This document shows, piece after piece, positions 25,098-34,697 of a stretch of DNA of 64,000 bases. This DNA comes from DASUPK01 sp963744105. Lineage in GTDB: Bacteria; Actinomycetota; Thermoleophilia; Solirubrobacterales; 70-9. How positions within the stretch are numbered: position 1 is the first letter of the stretch; each line of letters opens with the position of its first letter. Below the pieces are notes generated by a model. That model ran no database searches. It was not told where the DNA came from and saw only the letters and a list, made by a program, of their open reading frames with translations. The position numbers were made by a program, and so were the translations under genes. Where the stretch lies: positions 248,001-312,000 of the forward strand of contig CAVUSJ010000002.1 in assembly GCA_963744105.1 (NCBI GenBank), written 5' to 3'.

Positions 25098-26243
25098 CTA
25101 GACGCCGAGCTGCCGCGCGATCACCATCTGCTGCACCTCGTCGGTGCCCTCGCCGATGGTGAGGATCTTCGCGTCGCGATAGAAGCGGCAGACGGGGTAT
25201 TCCTCGATGTAGCCGTAGCCGCCGTGGATCTGGACGGCCTCCTCGGTCGCTCGGACCGCGAGGCGGCCCGTGATCAGCTTGGCCTGTGCGGCCGTGAGCG
25301 TGAAGGACTCGCCGCGGTCCTTCTCGATCGCAGCACGGTGGACCAGCAGTCGGGCGGCCTCGATCTGGGCCGAGAGGTCGGCGATCTTCGCCTGGATCGC
25401 CTGGAACTTGCCGATCGGCTGGCCGAAGGCGTAGCGCTCCTTGGCATATGAGATCGCCTCGTCGAGCGCGCCCTGAGCGAGCCCGACGCCCATCGCCGCG
25501 ACGCCGATCCGGCCGCCGTCGAGGATCGCCAGGAACTGCTTGAAGCCCTGACCGCGCGGCCCGAGCAAGTTGCCCTCCGGCACGCGGCAGTCGTCGAAGG
25601 TGAGCGGCCTGGTGTCCGAGGCGTTCCAGCCCATCTTCCGGTAGGGCTCGCCGGCCTCGTAGCCGGGGGTCCCGTTCGGGACGATGATGTTGGAGATCTC
25701 CTTGGTGCCGTTCTCCCGGCCGGTGACCGCCGTGATCGTCACGCAGCCCGAGATGTCGGTCCCCGAGTTGGTGATGAACTGCTTGGAGCCGTTCACGACC
25801 CATTCGCCTCTGTCGAGCTCGGCGCGGGTGTGGGTGTTGCCGGCGTCGGAGCCCGCCTCGGGCTCGGTCAGGCCGAAGGCCGCGAGCTTCTGCCCGCTGC
25901 AGAGCTGCGGCAGCCAGTCGTCCTTCTGCTCGTCGGTGCCCCACAGGTAGATCGGCATCGTCCCGAGCGAGGTGTGGGCCGCCATCGTGATCGCGACCGA
26001 GGAATCGATCCGGGTGAGCTCCTCAACGGCGAGCGCGTAGGCCAGCGTGTCCGCGCCGCCACCGCCGTACTGCTCGGGGAAGGGGATGCCCATCAACCCG
26101 AGCTCGCCCATCTTCGCGACCAGCTCGTAGGGGAACGCCTTGGTGCGGTCGAGCTCCTCGGCGACCGGCTTCACCTCCTGATTGGCGAAGTCGCGGACGG
26201 TGTCGCGCAGCAGCCGCTGCTCGTCGGTCAGATCGAAGTCCAT
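25098..26243 (-). CDS. Acyl-CoA dehydrogenase
   Basis: 381 aa, full family length. It has FAD/acyl-CoA dehydrogenase signatures: AFGLTEPEAGSDAGN near residue 125, KQFITNSGTDISG, the C-terminal QIHGGYGYIEEYPVCRFYRDAKI and GTDEVQQMVIARQLGV. The catalytic Glu expected in the YIEE segment is present. It oxidises an acyl-CoA to the 2,3-enoyl-CoA and passes electrons to EtfAB (encoded at 40.1 kb). Chain specificity is not readable; short or branched-chain acyl-CoA is plausible. Confidence 0.93.
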   Translation of the reverse strand: MDFDLTDEQRLLRDTVRDFANQEVKPVAEELDRTKAFPYELVAKMGELGLMGIPFPEQYGGGGADTLAYALAVEELTRIDSSVAITMAAHTSLGTMPIYLWGTDEQKDDWLPQLCSGQKLAAFGLTEPEAGSDAGNTHTRAELDRGEWVVNGSKQFITNSGTDISGCVTITAVTGRENGTKEISNIIVPNGTPGYEAGEPYRKMGWNASDTRPLTFDDCRVPEGNLLGPRGQGFKQFLAILDGGRIGVAAMGVGLAQGALDEAISYAKERYAFGQPIGKFQAIQAKIADLSAQIEAARLLVHRAAIEKDRGESFTLTAAQAKLITGRLAVRATEEAVQIHGGYGYIEEYPVCRFYRDAKILTIGEGTDEVQQMVIARQLGV

Positions 26244-26269
26244 GGGGCGGGGGAGTCTAGGAACCGCGG

Positions 26270-26746
26270 CTAGGCGACGGCCTCGAGAGCGGCCTTCTTA
26301 ATGCCAGGTCCATCAATCGCCTTCGCCTCACGAACCTCGAGGTGCTTGCCGCACTTCGTGCAGATCCGCCGGTCGTCGATCCGGCCGCCGCACTCCTTGT
26401 GGACGACGATCGACGGCGGGCCGTCGGTCGCGGGCTCGTACTTGTCGCCCCAGTACATGAGGGCGATCATCACCGGCCAGAGGTCAAGGCCCTTCTCGGT
26501 GAGGAAGTACTCGTAGCGCTCGGGGCGCTCGCTGTAGGGACGCCGCTCGAGAATGCCCTCGTCGACCATGCGCTGCAGGCGGGCGGTTAGGACGTTGCGG
26601 GCCACGCCGAGCGAGCGCTGCATCTCCGAGAACTTCCTGCGCCCGTGGAAGATCTCCCGAACCACCAGCAGCGTCCAGCGCTCCCCGACCAGCTCGAGGC
26701 TGCGGGCGATGGAGCAGGTCTGGCCTTCGTAGTCGTTGCCGAGCAC
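26270..26746 (-). CDS. HxlR-family transcriptional regulator
   Basis: 158 aa from GTG 26746, preferred to ATG 26854 because the longer start would run through two palindromic operator-like sites. The winged helix CSIARSLELVGERWTLLVVREIFHGRRKFSEMQRSLGVARNVLTARLQRMVDEGILERRPY is typical of HxlR, including a leading Cys. The C-terminus has a Cys4-like motif (KECGG...CTKCGKHLEV), a possible zinc ribbon. It probably represses itself and the divergent small gene/thioesterase. Confidence 0.88.
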   Translation of the reverse strand: MLGNDYEGQTCSIARSLELVGERWTLLVVREIFHGRRKFSEMQRSLGVARNVLTARLQRMVDEGILERRPYSERPERYEYFLTEKGLDLWPVMIALMYWGDKYEPATDGPPSIVVHKECGGRIDDRRICTKCGKHLEVREAKAIDGPGIKKAALEAVA

Positions 26747-26767
26747 GACTGTGATGTTCGCACACTC

Positions 26768-26784
26768 GGTTGCGTCATGCAACT
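26768..26784. promoter_or_regulatory. Operator-like palindrome 1 (HxlR)
   Basis: GTTGC-N5-GCAAC within GGTTGCGTCATGCAACT. A possible plus-strand promoter has -35 TTGCGT (26770-26775) inside this site and -10 TAGGGT (26793-26798) with a 17-bp spacer. The same palindrome recurs 44 bp downstream. Confidence 0.6.
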
Positions 26785-26811
26785 CACGCTGATAGGGTGC
26801 CGCCCATTGGA

Positions 26812-26828
26812 GGTTGCGTGAAGCAACC
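26812..26828. promoter_or_regulatory. Operator-like palindrome 2 (HxlR)
   Basis: GGTTGC-GTGAA-GCAACC, perfect 6-bp arms. Its centre is 44 bp (about four helical turns) from the first palindrome, as expected for two dimers bound on the same face of the DNA between the HxlR gene and the small plus-strand gene. Confidence 0.65.
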
Positions 26829-26852
26829 AACACCACCGAAAGAGGCGCGGTC

Positions 26853-26999
26853 ATGAGAGCACTGCGAATCGAATTCCATCCGGAGCAGGTCAGGATCAGT
26901 CCCGAGGAGATCCTCGCCGATCTCAGCTACCCGGCCCGCAAGGATCGGGATGACGGCGGGCGCAAGCGCGCCCGCCGCCGCCGCCGAGGGCGGGCGTGA
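26853..26999 (+). CDS. Short basic protein between HxlR and thioesterase
   Basis: 48 aa from ATG 26853 (MRALRIEFHPEQVRISPEEILADLSYPARKD...), ending in an Arg-rich tail. AAAGAGG lies 8-12 bases upstream. Its stop codon overlaps the GTG start of the thioesterase (GTGA), indicating coupling. No family recognised; it could be only a leader reading frame. Confidence 0.5.
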   Translation: MRALRIEFHPEQVRISPEEILADLSYPARKDRDDGGRKRARRRRRGRA

Positions 27000-27505
27000 G
27001 CGTCGAGGCGTCCGAGGGGACTCGCACCCGCACGATCACCTGGCAGGACCCGGTCGCCAGCGCCGCGGTCGGCGCGCAGATGGCCGGCCTCGACTACGTC
27101 CGCGCGATTCAGTCCGGCGAGATCCCGCCGCCGCCGATCGCGGTGGTGATGAACTTCTCCATCGAGTTGCTCGCGGACGGCAGGGCGATCTTCGTCGGCG
27201 ATCCTGGCGAGGAGCACTACAACCCCATCGGCGTCGTCCACGGCGGCTACGCGTCGACGATCCTCGACTCCGCGCTCGGCTGCTCGGTGCACACGACGCT
27301 TTCCGCCGGGACCGCGTACACGAGCCAGACCCTCGAGGTGAAGTACCTGCGCCCGATCACTCGCGACACCGGCTCGGTCCGGGCCGATTCGGTCGTGATC
27401 CACAGGGGACGCAAGACCGCGACGGCTGAGGCGAAGCTCACCTCGGTCGAGACCGGCAAGCTGCTCGCGACCGGCACCAGCACCTGCCTGCTGTTCGAGC
27501 TGTAG
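26996..27505 (+). CDS. PaaI-type hotdog thioesterase
   Basis: 169 aa from GTG 26996. Hotdog fold with the PaaI/4HBT signature NPIGVVHGGYASTILDSALGCSVHTTLSAG and LEVKYLRPITRDTG. The HGG-x-AxxxD pattern provides the acyl-CoA thioesterase active site. It hydrolyses a CoA thioester, perhaps aromatic, given its HxlR regulator (inference). It follows the short basic protein with a 4-bp overlap. Confidence 0.9.
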   Translation: MSVEASEGTRTRTITWQDPVASAAVGAQMAGLDYVRAIQSGEIPPPPIAVVMNFSIELLADGRAIFVGDPGEEHYNPIGVVHGGYASTILDSALGCSVHTTLSAGTAYTSQTLEVKYLRPITRDTGSVRADSVVIHRGRKTATAEAKLTSVETGKLLATGTSTCLLFEL

Positions 27506-27524
27506 CCCGGCCTACGATCGGGGG

Positions 27525-27950
27525 GTGAGCAGCAACGGCAGGGCCCCAACGATCCGTCTCGGCCGGATGGTCGAGGACGGAGTGGCACCGAGCATCTTCG
27601 GGCTGATCGAGCGCGGTATCGCGCGTGAGCCCGAGCTGGCCGCCCAGATGCGCGGTCGCGTCGTCTTCCGCTTCGCCGAGGACTTCTCGCCCCTCCGCAT
27701 CCACTTCAGGCCGCGCAGCGTCGTGGTCGAGGACGGCGACTCGCGCAAGCCCGACCTGGTGATCACCGGGCGGCTCCCGGACATCGTCCACTTCGCGACG
27801 GTTCCGACTCTGCAGGGCCGTCTCCACGGCGTCCCGGATCCGCGCAGGCCAAGAGGCCGGAGGGCGCTCGCCCGACTCGCCAGCGGGCGGGTCAGGATCG
27901 AGGGCGACCGCGTCCTCGGCCGCCGGCTGCTGCGGCTGCTCGCGGTCTAG
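27525..27950 (+). CDS. SCP2-like sterol-carrier domain protein
   Basis: 141 aa from GTG 27525. The pattern GRVVFRFAEDFSPLRIHFRPRSVVVEDGDSRKPDLVITGRLPDIVHFAT, followed by RLASGRVRIEGDRVLGRRLLRLL, resembles SCP2 sterol-transfer domains (xGxV.I.GD near the C-terminus). It may bind a lipid or acyl-CoA. It lies 20 bp after the thioesterase and is probably co-transcribed. Confidence 0.65.
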   Translation: MSSNGRAPTIRLGRMVEDGVAPSIFGLIERGIAREPELAAQMRGRVVFRFAEDFSPLRIHFRPRSVVVEDGDSRKPDLVITGRLPDIVHFATVPTLQGRLHGVPDPRRPRGRRALARLASGRVRIEGDRVLGRRLLRLLAV

Positions 27951-27951
27951 C

Positions 27952-28453
27952 TCAGCCCTTCCGCTTCTTCTTTTTCTTGCACTTCTTCTTGGCCGACTCC
28001 GCCGAGCGGTGCTTCTTCTTGTGCTTCTTGCACTTCTTGACCGCCGGAGCGGGCGGCGCCTGGCAGTTCGCGCTGGCCCCGATCGCTTTGACCTCCGAGT
28101 CGCTCAGAAGCCCGCTGAAGACGCGGATGCAGGACACCGCCCCGGCAGAGTCCTCATTTTGAGTGCCGCCGGCGTCGTTGTCCTTGAAGAACCGCAAGGT
28201 GTCGGAGACGACCGGGATCGTCTGGTCCGCTTGCGCCGCTTGCGCCACCAGGGCGCCGTTGACGAACACCTTCAGTTGTGTCGGTGGGGCGCTCGTCACC
28301 GCGACCGTCGCATAGGTGTTGGGGGCGAAGACGATCTGCGGGCTGTCCACATTGGCACCATCGGGATAGATCTCGACCCAGCGATCGCCGCAACCACACG
28401 AGCCTTCCCCACGTCTTCTCCCTCCGTTGACCCCTGTATCGAACCGCCGCCGA
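27952..28453 (-). pseudogene. Remnant of a LamG-like secreted protein with basic tail
   Basis: The open frame runs from a stop near 28455. Codons upstream of GTG 28350 still encode RWVEIYPDGAN, continuing into DSPQIVFAPNTYATVAVT...LKVFVNGALVAQA and CIRVFSGLLSDSEVKAIGA, as in concanavalin/LamG-like domains. It ends in a Lys/Cys/His tail (KKCKKHKKKHR..KKKCKKKKKRKG). The N-terminal half of the domain and any signal peptide are missing, so this looks like a truncated 3' remnant, although a 132-residue product from GTG 28350 is possible. Confidence 0.6.
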
Positions 28454-28455
28454 CC

Positions 28456-29898
28456 CTAATCGGCGGACAGCGACCGCGCAAGGTCAATAAGCAGTCTGGT
28501 CCCGAAGCCGCTCGGGCCCTTGCCCGTGTACTCGCGGCCCACGTCCCAGGCCGTCCCCGCGATGTCGAGATGAACCCAGGGCTTCTCATCGACGAACTCC
28601 TCGAGGAACGATCCGGCGTAGATCGTCGAGGCCTTGCGCTTCGACGAGGCGTTGGTGAGGTCCGCGGCCGTGCCCTTGGTGAGGTCCTTGTACTCGGGGT
28701 GGAGGGGGAGCCGCCAGGCGAGCTCGCCGGTCCGGCTCGCGGCGCCCTCGACGTCCGCGGCGAGCGCGTCGTCGTTGGAGATCAGTCCCGCGTAGGTGGA
28801 GCCCAGCGCGATGATCACGGCGCCGGTCAAGGTGGCGAGGTCGACGATGCGGTCGGCGCCGAGCTCGACGGCGTACGAGAGGGCGTCCGCGAGGATCAGG
28901 CGGCCCTCGGCGTCGGTGTTGTTCACCTCGACCGTCTTGCCGTTGAGCTGGGTGATGATGTCTCCCGGCTTCACGGCCGTCCCGCTCGGCATGTTCTCGG
29001 TCGAGGGGATGACCGCCAGGATGTTGATCGGGACCTCGAGCTTGGCGATCGCTGAGACCGCCTCCAGCACGGCGGCCGCGCCCGACATGTCCATCTTCAT
29101 CTCGTGCATCCCGCCTGACGGCTTGATCGAGATGCCGCCCGAGTCGAAGGTGACGCCCTTGCCGACCATGGCGAGCGTCTCGCCGTCGCCACCCGCCTCG
29201 TAGCGGAGCACGATCAGCTGCGGCTCCTCCGCCGAGCCCTGGGAGACGGCGACCAGGCCGCCCATTCCCTTCTCCTTGACCTCATCGCGGCCCATCACCT
29301 CACAGGTGACCGACGAGTGCTCGTCGGCGATCGCCTTGGCGCGCCCCGACAGATAGGAGGGGGTGACGACGTTGGAGGGCAGGTCCTGCAGCTCGCGGGC
29401 GAAGTTCTCGGCCTCCGCGGCGACCCGCGCGGCCTCGACCGCCTCGCTCAGCTCGTCGTCGCCGATGACGGTCAGCTCCTCGAGGTGCTTCGAGGAGCTC
29501 TCCTCACCGTCCTTCTTCGACTTGTACCGGTCGAACCGGTAGGAGGCGAGGATCGCTCCCTCGACCGCCGCAGTCGCCAGCGCCCTCGGCTCCTGTGCAT
29601 CCGGGCCGGCGAGGGTCATCGAGGTGACGTCCATCGAGTCGGCCGTACGCGCGGCGATCGCGGCGGCGACCCGGGCCCGCTCGGGCTCGAACTCGTCGCG
29701 ACTCCCGAGGCCCACCACGAGCGCGCGCTGGGGCTTATCGGGATGGACCAGCGAGGTCTTCTTGTAGCCGCCCTTGACGTCCTCGGAGCCCGGCGCTCCG
29801 TTGAGCGGCTCGGGCAGCTCGTCGCCGTCGAAGACGAGAACCACGAGCAGATCGGAGTCCACCTCGGAGAGCTGCTTGTCGGCGACCTGGACGCGCAA
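28456..29898 (-). CDS. pepA: Leucyl aminopeptidase (M17)
   Basis: 480 aa. The M17 C-terminal catalytic domain has metal ligands in VGKGVTFDSGGISIKP and the signature NTDAEGRLILADAL; FLEEFVDEKPWVHLDIAGTAW follows. The N-terminal macrodomain-like half is less conserved, as usual. It is a cytosolic hexameric two-metal aminopeptidase releasing N-terminal Leu and similar residues, so it feeds the amino-acid catabolism encoded nearby. It diverges from the thiolase gene across 88 bp. Confidence 0.95.
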   Translation of the reverse strand: MRVQVADKQLSEVDSDLLVVLVFDGDELPEPLNGAPGSEDVKGGYKKTSLVHPDKPQRALVVGLGSRDEFEPERARVAAAIAARTADSMDVTSMTLAGPDAQEPRALATAAVEGAILASYRFDRYKSKKDGEESSSKHLEELTVIGDDELSEAVEAARVAAEAENFARELQDLPSNVVTPSYLSGRAKAIADEHSSVTCEVMGRDEVKEKGMGGLVAVSQGSAEEPQLIVLRYEAGGDGETLAMVGKGVTFDSGGISIKPSGGMHEMKMDMSGAAAVLEAVSAIAKLEVPINILAVIPSTENMPSGTAVKPGDIITQLNGKTVEVNNTDAEGRLILADALSYAVELGADRIVDLATLTGAVIIALGSTYAGLISNDDALAADVEGAASRTGELAWRLPLHPEYKDLTKGTAADLTNASSKRKASTIYAGSFLEEFVDEKPWVHLDIAGTAWDVGREYTGKGPSGFGTRLLIDLARSLSAD

Positions 29899-29950
29899 GG
29901 AGCGCCAGATTACAGACGGTCACTAACCTTCCGTCAGAACTTGGGAAAGA

Positions 29951-29969
29951 CCCGCGGACAGGCCGCGGG
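29951..29969 (+). promoter_or_regulatory. Hairpin in the thiolase leader
   Basis: CCCGCGG-ACAGG-CCGCGGG, perfect 7-bp arms, 18 bp upstream of the thiolase ATG. It could affect mRNA stability or be a binding site. Confidence 0.4.
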
Positions 29970-29986
29970 CCAAACGAAAGGCGCAG

Positions 29987-31171
<1,185 letters not shown>

Positions 31172-31203
31172 CGCCGGCATCGCTGATGGCTAGGCTCCGG
31201 GCC

Positions 31204-31995
31204 ATGCCCGGAGCAGCCTTCTTCGACCTCGACAAGACTCTGATGGCCGGCTCGTCCGGCATGGTCTTCGCGCGGGTCGCCAACCAGCGCGGCTTCGTTC
31301 CGCGCCGGCAGCTCGCCAGGTGGGGCTTGGACCACCTGCGCTACCGGCTACGCGGGTCCTCCGACGAGCAGACCAACGCCGTCCTGGAGGTCGCCAAGAG
31401 GGTCTTCGCGGAGATCCCGGAGCGCGACGTCGAGCGTATGGCTCCCGCCGTTCTCGCCGGGATCCTGCCGCGGATCTATCCGCAGATGCTGGACGAGGTC
31501 TATCGCCACCAGGACGACGGACATCCCACCTTCATCGTCAGCGCCGCGGGTAACGACCTGGTCAAGGCGCTCGCCGCGGTGCTCGGCATGGAGGGCGGCA
31601 TCGGGACGCGCTGGGGGATCGGCCCGGACGGCAAGTTCACGGGGGAGATGGATGGCCCCTTCGTCTATGGCAACGGCAAGGTAGAGGCCATGCGGCTGTT
31701 CGCCGAGAAGCACGACATCGACATGGAGGAGTCGTGGGCCTACTCGGACTCGGTCAGCGACCTGCCGATGCTGCGCTCGGTCGGGCACGCCGTGGTGGTC
31801 AATCCGGACGCCGACCTGCTCGAGATCGCCCGCCAGGAGGGCTGGCAGGTGATGCGCTTCGAGAAGCTCGGCCGCAAGCTGGCCATCGCCGGGGCGACGG
31901 CACTCGCGGCGGCCGCCGGAGGTCTCGGCGCCCTCGCCTCGAAGCGCCGGCACTCAGGCGGCCTGCGCACCGCTCGTGGCACCCTTCGCCGCTAG
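31204..31995 (+). CDS. HAD-IB family phosphatase
   Basis: 263 aa from ATG 31204 (MPGAAFFDLDKTL); an ATG at 31186 is in frame. HAD motif I is FFDLDKTLM, motif II TFIVSAAGN, motif III the Lys in NGKVEAM, motif IV AYSDSVSDLPML. It is a SerB-like subfamily IB hydrolase. A C-terminal hydrophobic Ala/Gly segment (LAIAGATALAAAAGGLGALA) followed by Arg/Lys may anchor it to the membrane. Such proteins act on phosphoserine, lysophosphatidate or other phosphomonoesters; the substrate is open. Confidence 0.88.
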   Translation: MPGAAFFDLDKTLMAGSSGMVFARVANQRGFVPRRQLARWGLDHLRYRLRGSSDEQTNAVLEVAKRVFAEIPERDVERMAPAVLAGILPRIYPQMLDEVYRHQDDGHPTFIVSAAGNDLVKALAAVLGMEGGIGTRWGIGPDGKFTGEMDGPFVYGNGKVEAMRLFAEKHDIDMEESWAYSDSVSDLPMLRSVGHAVVVNPDADLLEIARQEGWQVMRFEKLGRKLAIAGATALAAAAGGLGALASKRRHSGGLRTARGTLRR

Positions 31996-32010
31996 TCCCG
32001 ACGAAAACGC

Positions 32011-32048
32011 CGGATCGGTTGCCCGTCTCCCGGGCGGTGTCCGATCGG
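32011..32048. other. Nested inverted repeat after the HAD phosphatase
   Basis: An inner stem GCCCG-TCTCC-CGGGC lies within an outer GATCGG...CCGATC pairing. There is no T tract. It may be a terminator-like or processing structure after the HAD phosphatase gene. Confidence 0.4.
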
Positions 32049-32166
32049 CCAAGCTGTTGGTCTACCCAATTTGCCCGTAGAAACCGGGTGCGCGGCAGGG
32101 GATTCTTGTTGGGCAAGTGTCCCGCGGGCGGAAATTCTGACCGCCTTGTGTTAGGAGAAACCGGGA

Positions 32167-32985
32167 GTGATCAGGGAACGAGCGTCCGGGAGGGAGCGCG
32201 AGGCGGCGTCCACCGACCGTGTGCAAGCGGTGGAGAAACACGCCCGCGACGCCACGCGATGCGACGAGCTTGCGGACCGGCGTGACGAGGCGGCTGCGAT
32301 GCGTGACCGGGCGGCCGAGCGACGGGACCGGAGAATCGGCGAGCTGGAGTCTCTTCGGAACGACGGCAACACCGATCACGAGGTGGTTAGGCAGCTGAAG
32401 GGCCTGCTGGCGGGCGCCGCCTCCGATCGCGCCCGTGCCGCGGCGGATCGCGCGCTTGCGGCCGAGGATCGCGCGCGTGCGGCGGAGGAGCGGGCCGAAG
32501 CCCTCGAGGCGCTCGAAAGCACGCACTTCGACGACCTCACGGATGCGTACCGCCGGGGATTCGGAGCGCACATGCTGCGCGCGGAGATCGAGCGGGCCCG
32601 CCGGCGGGATGGACGACTCGTCGTCGCAATGGTGGACGTGGATGGCCTGAAGGCGGTCAATGACATGGAGGGTCACTTCGCCGGCGACGAGATCCTGCGC
32701 CAAGTGGTTGTTGCGATTCGGGCGAACATCCGCTCCTACGAGCCGGTCGTCCGGCTCGGAGGAGACGAGTTCGCCTTCACGATGGCGGGCGTGGACCTCA
32801 ATGGCGCCCGCGAGCGCTGCACCCTCATCCAAGCGGAGCTGGCGCGCAGGCCTAACCGGCCGCGCATCACCTTCGGGTGCACCGGGCTTCGACCGGGCGA
32901 CGACCTCACCGAGCTGTACCGGCGCGCGGACGTCGCCCTCGTCGAGGCACGGAAGAGGCGCAGCCGCATCACCCACCAGCCCTAG
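32167..32985 (+). CDS. GGDEF diguanylate cyclase with charged coiled-coil N-terminus
   Basis: 272 aa from GTG 32167, preceded by TTAGGAGAAACC. The N-terminal about 115 residues are Arg/Ala/Glu/Asp-rich with repeated RxxAADRAxAAEDRARAAEERA units, a probable coiled coil. The GGDEF domain has VVAMVDVDGLKAVND, GDEILRQV, and the active motif RLGGDEF, so diguanylate cyclase activity is expected (c-di-GMP from two GTP). No transmembrane segment or sensory domain is visible. No EAL domain protein is in the window. Confidence 0.92.
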   Translation: MIRERASGREREAASTDRVQAVEKHARDATRCDELADRRDEAAAMRDRAAERRDRRIGELESLRNDGNTDHEVVRQLKGLLAGAASDRARAAADRALAAEDRARAAEERAEALEALESTHFDDLTDAYRRGFGAHMLRAEIERARRRDGRLVVAMVDVDGLKAVNDMEGHFAGDEILRQVVVAIRANIRSYEPVVRLGGDEFAFTMAGVDLNGARERCTLIQAELARRPNRPRITFGCTGLRPGDDLTELYRRADVALVEARKRRSRITHQP

Positions 32986-32995
32986 ACTTCAGCTC

Positions 32996-34654
32996 ATGGC
33001 CGTGGAGCCCGAAGCGCAACGTCGCGCGCACGAGTGGCTTGCCGAGGTCTACTCGCGCCTCGAGGAGCGCGAGGCACTCTTCGAGACGATCTCCGGCGAG
33101 GAGGTCAAGCCCCTCTACACCGAGGATGATCGCGTCGGCGCGGATCCCGAGCGGGACCTCGGCTATCCCGGCGAGTACCCGTACACGCGGGGTGTCTACC
33201 CCTCGATGTACCGAGGTCGTCTCTGGACGATGCGGCAGTTCGCCGGCTTCGGCACGGCCGAGGAGACCAACGAGCGCTTCCACTATCTGCTCGACCACGG
33301 CCAGACCGGTCTCTCGACCGCCTTCGACATGCCCACGCTGATGGGGCTCGACTCCGACGCCGATCGCTCGTTGGGCGAGGTCGGAGTGGAGGGCGTCGCG
33401 ATCGACACGCTGGACGACATGGAGACGCTGTTCGGGGGGATTGACCTGGGAAGCGTCACCACCTCGATGACGATCAACGCCCCGGCGGCGATCCTGCTCG
33501 CCTTCTACGTCGCGACCGCCGAGGAACAGGGCGTTCCGCCCGAGCGGCTCGGCGGCACGATCCAGACGGACATCCTCAAGGAGTACATCGCCCAGAAGGA
33601 GTGGTGCTTCCCGATCGAGCCGGCGATGCGCCTGGTCGGCGACATGATCGAGTGGTGCACGGAGCACATGCCGCGCTGGCACCCGGTATCGATCTCCGGG
33701 TACCACATCCGCGAGGCGGGATCGACCGCGCAGCAGGAGCTCGCGTTCACGCTGAAGGATGGCTTCACCTACGTCGAGCAGGCGATCGAGCGGGGGATGG
33801 ACGTCGACGACTTCGCCCCACGGCTCTCCTTCTTCTTCAACGCCCACATCGACTTCTTCGAGGAGATCGCGAAGTACCGTGCCGCCCGGCGGATCTGGGC
33901 CCGTGAGATGCGCGACACCTACGGCGCGAAGCGCGAGGAGTCCTGGCGGATGCGCTTCCACACACAGACCGCCGGCGTCTCGCTGACCGCCCAACAGCCG
34001 CAGAACAACATCATCCGCACGGCCATCGAGGCGCTCGCCGGGGTCCTCGGCGGCACCCAGTCGCTCCACACCAACTCCTACGACGAGGCGCTCGCGCTGC
34101 CGACTGAGGAGGCGGTCCGCATCGCCCTTCGAACCCAGCAGGTGATCGCCCACGAGACCGGCGTCACGAACACGATCGACCCGCTGGGCGGCTCCTACTT
34201 CGTGGAGACCCTGACCGACGAGATGGAGCGCTCGGCCTACGAGTACTTCGCCCGCATCGACGAGCTCGGCGGCATGGTCGAGGCGATCAAGCAGAACTTC
34301 CCGCAGCGCGAGATCGCCGATGCCTCCTTCCGCTACCAGCAGGAGGTCGACTCAAAGCAGCGGATCGTGGTCGGCGTCAACGACTACGTGCACGAGGACG
34401 ATGAGCAGATCCCGATCCTGCGGATCGACCCCGAGCTCGAGCGCAAGCAGAAGGGGAGGGTGGAGGCGACCAAGGCCCGCCGCGATATCGGGGAGGTCGA
34501 GCGAACGCTCGACGCGCTCAAGGCGGCGGCGGCCACCGACGCGAACCTGATGCCGCCGATCCTCGATTGCGCCAGGGCGCGTGTCTCGGAGGGCGAGATG
34601 GTCGAGGCGCTCCAGGCCGTCTTCGGCTCCTACACGGAGCTGCCAGTCTTCTGA
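32996..34654 (+). CDS. icmA: B12-dependent acyl-CoA mutase large subunit (isobutyryl-CoA mutase type)
   Basis: 552 aa from ATG 32996. TIM-barrel substrate domain only, without the B12-binding domain, which is a separate gene at 37947. The sequence WTMRQFAGFGTAEETN has Phe82 where methylmalonyl-CoA mutase has Tyr89, and DILKEYIAQKEWCFP has Gln200 where that enzyme has Arg207. Phe and Gln are the residues of isobutyryl-CoA mutase IcmA, so the likely reaction is isobutyryl-CoA to n-butyryl-CoA or a close analogue. Automatic annotation would call it methylmalonyl-CoA mutase. MeaB at 19.4 kb is the likely chaperone. Confidence 0.9.
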   Translation: MAVEPEAQRRAHEWLAEVYSRLEEREALFETISGEEVKPLYTEDDRVGADPERDLGYPGEYPYTRGVYPSMYRGRLWTMRQFAGFGTAEETNERFHYLLDHGQTGLSTAFDMPTLMGLDSDADRSLGEVGVEGVAIDTLDDMETLFGGIDLGSVTTSMTINAPAAILLAFYVATAEEQGVPPERLGGTIQTDILKEYIAQKEWCFPIEPAMRLVGDMIEWCTEHMPRWHPVSISGYHIREAGSTAQQELAFTLKDGFTYVEQAIERGMDVDDFAPRLSFFFNAHIDFFEEIAKYRAARRIWAREMRDTYGAKREESWRMRFHTQTAGVSLTAQQPQNNIIRTAIEALAGVLGGTQSLHTNSYDEALALPTEEAVRIALRTQQVIAHETGVTNTIDPLGGSYFVETLTDEMERSAYEYFARIDELGGMVEAIKQNFPQREIADASFRYQQEVDSKQRIVVGVNDYVHEDDEQIPILRIDPELERKQKGRVEATKARRDIGEVERTLDALKAAAATDANLMPPILDCARARVSEGEMVEALQAVFGSYTELPVF

Positions 34655-34697
34655 AGATCAACGGCCGGGCTTCGTCTGAGCCCTAGCGGTGGTATCA

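Noticed and set aside
32000..32166. c-di-GMP riboswitch upstream of the GGDEF gene
   Set aside because: The leader has an inverted repeat but no recognisable GEMM consensus.
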